DNA of 42,672 bases from Pirellulales bacterium (lineage in GTDB: Bacteria; Planctomycetota; Planctomycetia; Pirellulales; UBA1268), in assembly GCA_016779265.1 (NCBI GenBank), contig JADHNY010000024.1, positions 1 through 42,672 on the forward strand, written 5' to 3'. The translations under genes and the position numbers were made by a program. The notes below the pieces were generated by a model. It was not told the origin of the DNA, did no database searches, and saw only the letters and a program-made list of their open reading frames with translations. Shown here piece by piece: positions 34,423 to 41,664 of the stretch (the first letter of the stretch is position 1; each line of letters starts with the position of its first letter).

Positions 34423-34769
34423 GGCCGCTCTGCGGCATGATCGTCTGAGCGTGGGAGGAGGCTGACTCCTCCCGGCTCGGCGGCTGGCAGCACGAACACC
34501 TTCCCGTCTCCCATCCGTCCCGTACGAGCGACGGCCACCACCCGTTCGACCACCTCATCGACCGCGTGATCTTCCACCCACATGGAGATTTCGACCTTCG
34601 GCAGGAAGGCCAAGGAGTAGTCACTCTCGCCATACTGGTCGAGATAGTTCTTCTGCCGCCCGAAGCCCTTCACCTCGCGGACCGTGCAGGCTTCGAGAGG
34701 AGCTCGGTCGAGCGCAGCGAGCACCCGATCAGCAAGGAACGGCTTCACGATGGCGATCACTTCCCGCAC
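34419..34769 (-). CDS. P-II family nitrogen regulatory protein
   Basis: The start at GTG 34769 gives 116 residues, an MREVIAIVKPF opening matching the family, and GAGGA 5 bp upstream; a GTG at 34781 would add four residues. Key features are VREVKGFGRQK leading into the T-loop, Y51 at the position uridylylated in GlnB, FLPKVEISMWV, and the B-loop ARTGRMGDGKVFVLP that binds ATP and 2-oxoglutarate. It should act as a trimer sensing energy and nitrogen status. No amtB, glnA or glnD is in the window, so it is an orphan locus. It follows the ferredoxin gene by 66 bp on the same strand. Confidence 0.92.
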   Translation of the reverse strand: MREVIAIVKPFLADRVLAALDRAPLEACTVREVKGFGRQKNYLDQYGESDYSLAFLPKVEISMWVEDHAVDEVVERVVAVARTGRMGDGKVFVLPAAEPGGVSLLPRSDDHAAERP

Positions 34770-34835
34770 GCCATTCCTCACACCTACTAGCCAGCACCAC
34801 GCCCGCTACGGCGACGCATCCGCCGCGAACGTCGC

Positions 34836-35183
34836 TTAGCTAAAGAAGTTTTCGCCGTAGAGATTCGCCGCCGGGCAGGTTGTGACGGTAATATCGCCGT
34901 GCACACGGGTCTGACAGGCCAGCCGCATCGTCTCTTCGTTGCCGATATAGGCCAACGACACTCCCAGCCGAGCCTTTTCCAGCACACCCATGCGGCTGGT
35001 GTTTTCCATACCTTTCGTCACCAGCACCCGGCAGGAGCCGCAGGTGCCCAGGCCGTGACAGTTGGCCACTTTGTGTATACCGGGGTAGAGGGCGACGCCT
35101 GCCTGAAGCGTCTCACGACGCAAATTCGCGCCATCCGGAACCTGGATCTCTTTTTTCTCGTTGGCAAACGTGATCGTGGGCAT
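34836..35183 (-). CDS. 2Fe-2S ferredoxin
   Basis: The 115-residue protein starts at ATG 35183 with GAGAG just upstream; a TTG one codon earlier is unnecessary. The 2Fe-2S ligands are C42, C48, C51 and C90 (CHGLGTCGSC, then LACQT). The Cx5Cx2C spacing is the adrenodoxin/Isc type rather than the plant type. The rest is a beta-grasp ferredoxin fold (PTITFANEKKEIQVPDGANL, ITVTTCP). It carries electrons to an unknown partner in the cytoplasm. It is divergent from the 86-aa gene and upstream of the P-II gene. Confidence 0.92.
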   Translation of the reverse strand: MPTITFANEKKEIQVPDGANLRRETLQAGVALYPGIHKVANCHGLGTCGSCRVLVTKGMENTSRMGVLEKARLGVSLAYIGNEETMRLACQTRVHGDITVTTCPAANLYGENFFS

Positions 35184-35308
35184 CAAATTCTCTCGAAAGT
35201 CGAAGGGTGCGACGTCGATACTCTACCCGCCCCTTGGGCGACAGGCCACCCAGCCGTTCCCCAATCAGGGGCCTCAGCACCCGGAGCTTTTCCAGGAGTC
35301 TTCCCACC

Positions 35309-35569
35309 ATGGCCGAACTGAGCCGGTACCAGCAATCGATCGTCAAGCGATACTATGAGAACCTCGACACCAAACTGCTGCAGCGGCTTGGAGAGCAGGT
35401 GACAGATCTCTACCTTGCAGAAGGCAAGAAACGCGAGAAACTCTGGTCATCGATCGGCGGGGCTCTTGAGAAGCTTGGCGTCCCCAAGAGTCGCATCGAC
35501 CACCTCCAGTCAACGGACGACGCCCGCAAACTCGCCGACCTCGTGAATGAGCTTCACGGAAAGGCGTAG
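35309..35569 (+). CDS. Small helical hypothetical protein
   Basis: The 86-residue protein from ATG 35309 (MAELSRYQQSIVKRYYENLD) has GGAG about 10 bp upstream; the frame continues upstream to 35207, but that part is Arg/Ser-rich and non-coding in look. It is almost wholly helical and charged (KLLQRLGEQVTDLYLAEGKKREKLW, IDHLQSTDDARKLADLVNEL). It has no Cys, no signal peptide and no known motif. I recall similar small proteins from planctomycetes. It lies 53 bp upstream of thyX on the same strand. Confidence 0.7.
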   Translation: MAELSRYQQSIVKRYYENLDTKLLQRLGEQVTDLYLAEGKKREKLWSSIGGALEKLGVPKSRIDHLQSTDDARKLADLVNELHGKA

Positions 35570-35622
35570 CCGAGGGCCTCGAGCGGGAGGTGTCCCGATT
35601 TTCCTCCTGCACGAGCTTTGTG

Positions 35623-36561
35623 ATGACGACTTCTCCACCTGCCGGCTCCCCCTCTCGCTCTGATCTCATCGGAGCACTGCGGTGGAAGAAGTTCCCGGTC
35701 CTCGACGACGGCTTCGTGACTCTGGTCGACGTGATGGGGGATGATGCTGCGATCGTCCAGGCTGCTCGCGTCAGCTACGGCGAAGGAACCCGGCAGGTCA
35801 GTGACGATCGCCAGCTAATCCGCTATCTGCTGCGGCATGCCCACACCACGCCGTTTGAGATGGCCGAGGTGAAGTTCCTGATCCGCGTGCCGATGGACTG
35901 CTGGCGACAGTGGATCCGCCATCGCACCGCCAACGTCAACGAGTACTCCACCCGCTACTCGCTGGCGATTGATTCCATGCAGTCAACCGAGGCTGATGCG
36001 TGGCGGACTCAGGCCACAAGCAACCGGCAAGGGTCTGATGGGCGGCTGCCTCGCGAGGCTGGCAGCCAGCTCACGCACGCCGAGACCGAACTGCACCACC
36101 GTGCTCGAGCTGTCTACCAGCAGCGTCTCGAAGCGGGAGTCGCTCGTGAGCAGGCACGCAAAGACCTTCCTCTCTCTACCTACACCGAGGCGTACTGGAA
36201 GGTCGACCTGCACAACCTGCTGCACTTTCTCGCCCTGCGAATGGACTCTCATGCTCAAGAAGAGATTCGGCACTACGCAACAACAGTCGGTGAACAGATC
36301 GTGAAGCCGTTGTTCCCACTCGCCTGGGAAGCCTTCCTCGACTACCGCGTCAACGCGATGCGGCTGACCGGCCTCGATCAAGAGGTGATCCAGCGACTCT
36401 CGTCAGACCACGGTGCTGCTGGGCTCCCCGCGAGCCACGAGGCATTCATGGCAGCGCAGCACGAGAGCTGGCGGCGACTCGACCGCTGCCGTGAGCGAGA
36501 CGAATGTCTTGCCAAGCTGATCCAGCTGGGCCTCGTCGCACCGGCTGCCGTGTCGTCCTAA
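35623..36561 (+). CDS. thyX: Flavin-dependent thymidylate synthase
   Basis: The 312-residue enzyme (ATG 35623; GTG 35590 is an alternative) makes dTMP from dUMP using FAD, NADPH and methylenetetrahydrofolate. The ThyX motif RHRx7S is present as RHRTANVNEYS, followed by TRYS. Also typical are ARVSYGEGTR, RYLLRHAHTTPFEMAEVKFLI and LRMDSHAQEEIRHYA, with KPLFPLAWEAF near the end. It is longer than many ThyX proteins, with about 25 extra N-terminal residues and a longer loop around residues 120-150. Its stop codon abuts that of moeA with no bases between. Confidence 0.95.
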   Translation: MTTSPPAGSPSRSDLIGALRWKKFPVLDDGFVTLVDVMGDDAAIVQAARVSYGEGTRQVSDDRQLIRYLLRHAHTTPFEMAEVKFLIRVPMDCWRQWIRHRTANVNEYSTRYSLAIDSMQSTEADAWRTQATSNRQGSDGRLPREAGSQLTHAETELHHRARAVYQQRLEAGVAREQARKDLPLSTYTEAYWKVDLHNLLHFLALRMDSHAQEEIRHYATTVGEQIVKPLFPLAWEAFLDYRVNAMRLTGLDQEVIQRLSSDHGAAGLPASHEAFMAAQHESWRRLDRCRERDECLAKLIQLGLVAPAAVSS

Positions 36562-37818
36562 TCACTCCGGGCAAGGTGCCGTGCGAATCAGCACCTCCAC
36601 CTCCGCACCTGCCTCGTAGTCAGCACCCGCTGGTACCGCCACCAGGCCAGACGCGCCGGCGAGACCTCGCACGTCGGACGAGCCTGTCCACCGCAGAGGC
36701 TCAGCAATGAGCCGCTCACCGGCCTGCTCGAGTCGACAGGGCAGAAACACCGGCCGTCCACCAGCACCCCGACAGCCCGCGCGAAGGACAGCTCTGCTCC
36801 GCGGCAGGTGCCAGTCGTCTGCCGCCGCTCCGCTGAGAATCTGAAGGGCTGGACGCACGAAGAGATCAAAACAGACCAGAGTGCTCGCAGGGTTGCCTGG
36901 CAGGCCAAACACCAGAGTCGATTGCCCGGAGTGTCTCGTCAGCCTGCCAAACCAGACCGGCTTACCCGGCTTCAGCCGGACTTTGTGGAACACCTGCTCC
37001 ACGCCGCAGTCAGCCAGAATTCCTGGTACGAGGTCGAAGTCACCAGCAGAAACGCCACCGGAGAGCAGCAGCACGTCTGCGGCGAGGCCCTGCTGGATCG
37101 CGGCACGGATCGCCTCGGGACGATCCTTGGCGATACCCAGCGGAATCGGCTCCCCACCAAGCAAGGCGACAGCAGCCGCGACCATCGGGCCGTTCGTGTT
37201 GCGAGTCTGGCCGAAGGCGGGCGTTGCTGCTGCGTCCACGAGTTCACTGCCAGTGGAGAGGATGGCCACACGTGCCTGCGGCGAGGCAACGACATGTGTG
37301 GCCCCTGCTTCAGCAGCGAGTCCGATCTCAGCGGCGGTCAGTCGACTCCCGGCAGACAGCACCACATCCCCTGCCGCGAATGCTGTCCCTTGGCGGGCAA
37401 TGTGCTGCCCGTCGCGAAACGACGGCTCGACCAGCCGCACGCGACTGCCGGCAGCTGCTGACGCGGTGCCCTCCACTGCCCGCTCCACCGGCACCACCGC
37501 GTCTGCACCCGCAGGAATCGCGGCACCGGTCATGATCCGTGCGGCTGTGCCGGGGGAAACGATGCGGTCGGTCAGACAGCCCGCAGGTAGGTCAACCACC
37601 ACCTCCAGGTCAACGGGCGATTCGCCGCTCACCGCAAAGTCTGCGGCAGTCACGGCGAAGCCATCCATCATCGCCCGGTCCCAGGCTGGCGAGTCGATGT
37701 CTGACCTGACCGACTCTGCGAGCACACGACCGAACGAACGGCCTAGGAGTTCGCGACGGGGTGGAAGCGGACTCGCCGTTTCTTCAACGAGTCGCAAGGC
37801 ATCGGCAAGGTCGATCAT
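36562..37818 (-). CDS. moeA: Molybdopterin molybdenumtransferase
   Basis: The 418-residue protein inserts molybdate into adenylylated molybdopterin. Recognisable parts are LPPRRELLGRSFGRVLAESV, SPAWDRAMMDGFAV, AARIMTGAAIPAGADAVVPVE, ILSTGSELV, LLSGGVSAGDFDLV, LPGNPASTLVCFDLFVRP and an all-beta C-terminal domain. Length is normal for the family. No other molybdenum cofactor gene is in the window. It starts 8 bp after the pabA/trpG stop, so the two are almost certainly one transcript. Confidence 0.95.
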   Translation of the reverse strand: MIDLADALRLVEETASPLPPRRELLGRSFGRVLAESVRSDIDSPAWDRAMMDGFAVTAADFAVSGESPVDLEVVVDLPAGCLTDRIVSPGTAARIMTGAAIPAGADAVVPVERAVEGTASAAAGSRVRLVEPSFRDGQHIARQGTAFAAGDVVLSAGSRLTAAEIGLAAEAGATHVVASPQARVAILSTGSELVDAAATPAFGQTRNTNGPMVAAAVALLGGEPIPLGIAKDRPEAIRAAIQQGLAADVLLLSGGVSAGDFDLVPGILADCGVEQVFHKVRLKPGKPVWFGRLTRHSGQSTLVFGLPGNPASTLVCFDLFVRPALQILSGAAADDWHLPRSRAVLRAGCRGAGGRPVFLPCRLEQAGERLIAEPLRWTGSSDVRGLAGASGLVAVPAGADYEAGAEVEVLIRTAPCPE

Positions 37819-37826
37819 GCCCGCCC

Positions 37827-38426
37827 TCAGCTCTGGGTCACCTGGCCGACCTGCAGAAAGGCTCGCAGCAGATCGTAGCCAACGTGAGTAAGAAAGCTCT
37901 CCGGATGAAACTGCAGTCCATACACAGGCATGGTGCGATGACGAATCGCCATGACCTCGCGAGAGCCATCGGGAGCCGTCGACCAGGCATCGACTGCAAA
38001 CTCTCGAGGCAGCGTAGGCGGATCGATCACCAGGCTGTGATAACGGGTCGCCTCAATCGGCGAATCGAGCCCGGCAAACAGCCCCTCGCCAGAGTGCTCA
38101 ATCGAGTCGACCTTGCCGTGCATGAGTTGCTTCGCCCGCACAATCGTGCCACCAAACACCTGACCAATGGACTGGTGTCCAAGACAGACACCCAGCATCG
38201 GCATCCGACCAGCAAAGCGACGCACGACATCGCACGAGATCCCCGCTTCATCAGGCGTACAGGGCCCCGGCGAAATCACAATGGCCTGTGGCAGCTTTGC
38301 GGCAATCTCGTCGCAGCTGATTTCGTCGTTGCGGACAACCTCCACCGGCAGGTCTGCAGCGATCTCTCCAAACCGCTGCACGAGGTTCCAGGTAAACGAG
38401 TCGTAGTTGTCGATCAGAAGAATCAT
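37827..38426 (-). CDS. Glutamine amidotransferase of anthranilate / aminodeoxychorismate synthase (component II)
   Basis: The 199-residue class I amidotransferase supplies ammonia from glutamine to chorismate. The catalytic triad is C81 (GVCLGHQ), H174 and E176 (LQFHPES). ILLIDNYDSFTWNLVQ and VISPGPCTPDEAGIS are family signatures. Whether it serves TrpE (tryptophan), PabB (folate) or both cannot be told, since no component I gene is in the window; trpC is 23 kb away. It lies 8 bp upstream of moeA. Confidence 0.93.
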   Translation of the reverse strand: MILLIDNYDSFTWNLVQRFGEIAADLPVEVVRNDEISCDEIAAKLPQAIVISPGPCTPDEAGISCDVVRRFAGRMPMLGVCLGHQSIGQVFGGTIVRAKQLMHGKVDSIEHSGEGLFAGLDSPIEATRYHSLVIDPPTLPREFAVDAWSTAPDGSREVMAIRHRTMPVYGLQFHPESFLTHVGYDLLRAFLQVGQVTQS

Positions 38427-38503
38427 CTCATCCCTGCCAGAGATCGTCGGCCGACGCAGATCGCCAACGCAGATCCATGTCGATCACATTCCGCCGCGCA
38501 CCT

Positions 38504-38791
38504 TTATCCAAGCAGCTCAGAAGGATGGCCTTCACGCTCTACCAACGGCATCACCTGCGGCTTGTAGATCTCGGTATAAGCCTTACCGAGACGATGGGCA
38601 TCGAGGGCCTCCTGACTCTCCCAGTGCTCCACGAGGGTGAACCGACGCACGTCCGCCGTCGAATGGTAGGCGTCAAACCTCAGGCAGCCTGGCTCCTCAC
38701 GGCTCAGCTGCATGGCCTGCTGCAGCAGGCTGCGGATCGTGTCGACATCTGCAGCATCTTGAGCGGTCAGGAAGATATTCAAACAGAGCAT
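38504..38791 (-). CDS. Antibiotic-biosynthesis-monooxygenase (ABM) domain protein
   Basis: The 95-residue protein from ATG 38791 begins MLCLNIFLTAQDAADVDTIR and contains the ABM pattern: EEPGCLRFDAYHSTADVRRFTLVEHWESQEALDAH, followed by a short helix and a tail (VMPLVEREGHP). Such dimeric ferredoxin-like folds include small quinol monooxygenases and YgiN/LsrG-like enzymes. The open frame to 38926 adds residues that do not look coding. It is 77 bp upstream of pabA/trpG on the same strand. Confidence 0.82.
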   Translation of the reverse strand: MLCLNIFLTAQDAADVDTIRSLLQQAMQLSREEPGCLRFDAYHSTADVRRFTLVEHWESQEALDAHRLGKAYTEIYKPQVMPLVEREGHPSELLG

Positions 38792-38994
38792 GGCGAACCG
38801 TTGATCACGGGTAACATTGAGCACGGGTAGCACCGGGCTACAGCACAAGGCATCGGGCGATCGCGGCCCAGGGGACGATCGTCTTGAGCCGATGGTCGAC
38901 GTTGATGCGGTCCACACACCGACCACTCACACCCGAAGCCCGCGTGGCCCCAGGCATGCAGCGTATCGTATCCAGCAGCCTTTGCTGAGCCCGT

Positions 38995-39849
38995 TCACTC
39001 AACTTCGCTGAGCTGGGCAACTCGCGTACAACGAGCCAGGATTCGCAGATAGGGTGGCACGAAACTGCCACGGTGCGGAAAAGATCCCACTGCCGCCCCC
39101 GCCTCGGTGTGATCTGGCTCGCAGAAATCCTCGATCACAAAACCCGCCGCACAGATGCCCCCGAGGATGTTGGAGAGCGAATGGATGAACTCCTGAGTTC
39201 CATGCTCCCGCAGTCGGCTCGGCGGCTCCGGAGGAAGCGGCCCTCCCGCCTGCTGTCCAGCCACAGGATGCAGAAGCCGGTATCGCCCATCCGGGCCCGG
39301 CTCGAGTGAGCTCTGCAGGCTGGCGGGGCTCTTGTGCTGGCTGACGTAGAGGCCACCAGGTCGGATCACACGAGCAACTTCCTGAAAGACCCGACCGATC
39401 TCAGGCAGATAGCAGCTGCTCACAGGATGAATCACGAGATCAAATCGACCCGCCGCAAACATCGACAGGTCGTCCATGGAGCCCTGCACAATCGCATAGT
39501 CGATCCGCCGTTCCGCAGCGACCGCTCGATCGAGGGCGAGCATCGCCGGAGAACAGTCGAGCACCGTCACACGGCCGCCTGCCGCAGCATAGAGCGGGCC
39601 ATGCTTTCCACCACCCGCAGCAAGACAGAGCACCTCCAGCCCATCGAGACGTTCGGGAAGCCAGGACCGCCCCTGCCCCTGCCCAGCGAGCCAGCCACCT
39701 GCGCCGAGCCACCGTCGAGGATCCGCGAAAGCTGCGTCGACCGCAGGCCTCGCCAAGGCTGCTTTCGACTCCGCAAGACGATCCCAGGCCCGTGTGTTGT
39801 GGGCCAAGACGGCTGACCGTGATCCCGACCGTGGCTCTGACTCAAACAT
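38995..39849 (-). CDS. SAM-dependent methyltransferase (class I)
   Basis: The 284-residue protein has the class I methyltransferase motif I VLCLAAGGGKHGPLYAAAG, then VTVLDCSPAMLALDRA, IVQGSMDDLSMFAAGRFDLVIHPVSSCYLPE and EVARVIRPGGLYVSQHK. The N-terminal part (NTRAWDRLAESKAALARP) and a variable C-terminal region (about 190-260) would set the substrate, which is unknown. It begins 55 bp after the DUF1559 gene stop on the same strand, so it might be read from the same riboswitch-controlled transcript. Confidence 0.85.
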   Translation of the reverse strand: MFESEPRSGSRSAVLAHNTRAWDRLAESKAALARPAVDAAFADPRRWLGAGGWLAGQGQGRSWLPERLDGLEVLCLAAGGGKHGPLYAAAGGRVTVLDCSPAMLALDRAVAAERRIDYAIVQGSMDDLSMFAAGRFDLVIHPVSSCYLPEIGRVFQEVARVIRPGGLYVSQHKSPASLQSSLEPGPDGRYRLLHPVAGQQAGGPLPPEPPSRLREHGTQEFIHSLSNILGGICAAGFVIEDFCEPDHTEAGAAVGSFPHRGSFVPPYLRILARCTRVAQLSEVE

Positions 39850-39904
39850 CGCTCGCTCTCACAACAGACCGCTCAACGCACGGCTGACCTCTGTGGGCCG
39901 AACC

Positions 39905-40882
39905 TCACCGCAGATCATAGAGAGCATCCGCCTCTTCTGGGTCAGCCGGATCCCCGTCGGCAACGATGCCGATGTGGTGCGTCTCCATGAAGGCCATCTG
40001 CGAGGGGCTCGTCCATGGCCCTGGGCGGAACTTCCGGGGATAGTTTGCGATATGTCCGTCGAGAAAGACCACGTTTGCGGTCTCGCCGGCATGCCGAAAG
40101 TGAATCGACGGGTCCGAACCGCTCGGCAGCAGCAGGCCGCCGAGGTTCTCCCGCAGCGGATAAGGAAACAGGAAGTACACGATCGCGCTTTCAGCAAAGG
40201 CGATCGTGCGTTTGGTCTCACGAACCTCTCCGATTCTTCGCTGTAGGTTGCGATGCTTCAGCTGCACTCCCGGCCACTGCGACCAATCCCATTCCGTGCC
40301 CGGCCCCAGCGATGCGTTGTAGTCGTAGCCGGTGGCGAGTCGCCCATACCGCAGCATGTCCACCGCATCAGGACCGAAGTTCGGACACTGATAGACCGAC
40401 GTATTGGTCTCCACAAAAGGGGCAAGCGAGCCTTGCGAGAAGTCGAGCTGATCGATTGGATCAGCCTGGTTTTCATCAACCTCACCAAACCAGTAGCGGC
40501 TCTTTCCCGGATAGGGGTTCTGGAACGGATCGGCGAGCGTGCCAGTAATGCGGTCCTCGTCATCCACCTTGAGTGGCACCATCCGTTCATTGTTTGCGGA
40601 GATGTAGTTGTGCAGAGCCAACCCCAACTGCCGCAGGTTGCTCGCGCACGCCATGCGACGGGCTGACTCCCGGCTGGACTGGACCGCTGGCAGGAGCAGC
40701 CCCATCAAGACACCGATGATCGCAATCACCACCAGCAGTTCGACAAGTGTGAAGGCTCGCCTGGCCACTCGCTCACCGCTCTTCATGACAGATCTCAACA
40801 CCACGACAGGACTCTCCCGTACATCGGTCGCGCACCGATTCGCCGACTTCGACGACATGAACGCGTATCGAACAAGGATCAC
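39905..40882 (-). CDS. DUF1559 pseudopilin-like protein downstream of a cobalamin riboswitch
   Basis: DUF1559 proteins are abundant in planctomycetes, and their function is not known. This one has a type IV prepilin-like segment ([21 protein letters not shown]), the [22 protein letters not shown] signature and a late H-x10-DG motif ([13 protein letters not shown]). It should be processed by prepilin peptidase and anchored with the C-terminal domain outside. Start choice is open: GTG 40882 has GAGGA 8 bp upstream but gives a 42-residue leader, while ATG 40786 gives a more usual short leader with a weak ribosome binding site. The cobalamin riboswitch ends 54 nt before GTG 40882, so expression probably depends on B12 level. 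Confidence 0.88.
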   Translation of the reverse strand: MILVRYAFMSSKSANRCATDVRESPVVVLRSVMKSGERVARRAFTLVELLVVIAIIGVLMGLLLPAVQSSRESARRMACASNLRQLGLALHNYISANNERMVPLKVDDEDRITGTLADPFQNPYPGKSRYWFGEVDENQADPIDQLDFSQGSLAPFVETNTSVYQCPNFGPDAVDMLRYGRLATGYDYNASLGPGTEWDWSQWPGVQLKHRNLQRRIGEVRETKRTIAFAESAIVYFLFPYPLRENLGGLLLPSGSDPSIHFRHAGETANVVFLDGHIANYPRKFRPGPWTSPSQMAFMETHHIGIVADGDPADPEEADALYDLR

Positions 40883-40907
40883 GGCTGTGGTCCTCGCCAG
40901 AAGAGCC
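40883..40907 (-). promoter_or_regulatory. Hairpin that can sequester a Shine-Dalgarno sequence
   Basis: On the minus strand, TCTTC (40904-40900) can pair with GAGGA (40895-40891) across a TGGC loop, with flanking GGCT and AGCC strengthening it. GAGGA is the ribosome binding site for GTG 40882. Its place just after the riboswitch fits a translational expression platform. Confidence 0.45.
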
Positions 40908-40936
40908 GCCCTCGCAGCGCTTCAAGCCTTGCAAAA

Positions 40937-41188
40937 CCTGGTAGGTCTTCTGACTCCCGGGCTCTGAGCACCCACGCCTTCTCGCACGAGCTGCCGAGGC
41001 GGCTCACGCAATGGCACAGATGATGCGTGCTCTGATTCACCGCCCGACCCCCTTGCCAGCACCAGCAGGCAGTCGCTTCAAGAAGACGGGTTGCGAATCG
41101 CCCGGACACAGCGGCGGGGCCGTCCCGGAATCTCACCGGTGTTCCCTGTTTACGGGTGTCGCAAAGCGTTGCATCACCCGGCACCAGG
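40937..41188 (-). promoter_or_regulatory. Cobalamin (B12) riboswitch
   Basis: Read on the minus strand, the element has all main landmarks of the cobalamin aptamer. P1 closes it: CCTGGT at 41188-41183 pairs with ACCAGG at 40942-40937. Then come GGGAAC within AACAGGGAAC (41150-41141), the L5 element CCGGTGAGATTCCGG (41139-41125), the core GCCCCGCCGCTGTG (41120-41107), and the B12-box-like GAGTCAGAAGACCTACC (40956-40940). About 150 nt between core and box would form the peripheral helices, so it is a large, class-I-like form. No T-run follows, so control is more likely on translation than by an intrinsic terminator. A TTGACA at 41231-41226 could be the promoter -35, though no good -10 fits it. 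Confidence 0.92.
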
Positions 41189-41664
41189 TCCGTTGAGAAA
41201 CGAGTTTCAGGCCGCCCAGGGCAGTTGTCAAGGAGTGCCGAATGAACCGCTTCCAACAGTTGCGTGAGGTGTTTTAGACACGGCTGTCAAAGCGTGCCGG
41301 CAGGGCAAACTCTGCGTGTGAAATCACACCGGTTGTAGGGCCTCAGCCCGCACAGTTTACGCCTAAGGAACACCCCTCAATGTTTGCCTCACGCGCAACG
41401 TAAGTCCTTGATATGAAAATACTTCGGACTCACTCAAGACACGTTCGAGCAGACGCCGATAGCCCTCATGTCCCCCGGGGCATCACTGTGCCCGTCGGGC
41501 AACCAAGGGGGCGACAGCAACCTGAATGCTTCGAGTCACGGAACGGCTCGACAGGCCTGTCGCAAGGGAGTTCGTGAATTACGCCAAAGCCTCGGGGTGA
41601 CCTAAACCTCGCGGAATGGGACTCAAGACCTCGCGTGATTCACAAGCAAAGGAGATGTGGCTCG
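41189..41664. other. Divergent leader region of the Cys-rich gene with a foldable element
   Basis: No convincing gene lies here; an 11-codon frame at 41242-41277 has a good AAGGAG but no support. At 41469-41516 an outer stem (TGTCCCCC with GGGGG-c-GACA) encloses an inner hairpin (TGCCC-gtc-GGGCA at 41489-41501). It sits about 150 nt before the Cys-rich gene's start, so it may be part of that mRNA leader. No clear promoter for that gene was found. Confidence 0.5.

Noticed and set aside
41242-41277. 11-codon ORF with a perfect AAGGAG upstream, possible leader peptide
   Set aside because: Too short to judge, no terminator or antiterminator follows, and it overlaps the candidate TTGACA of the opposite strand.
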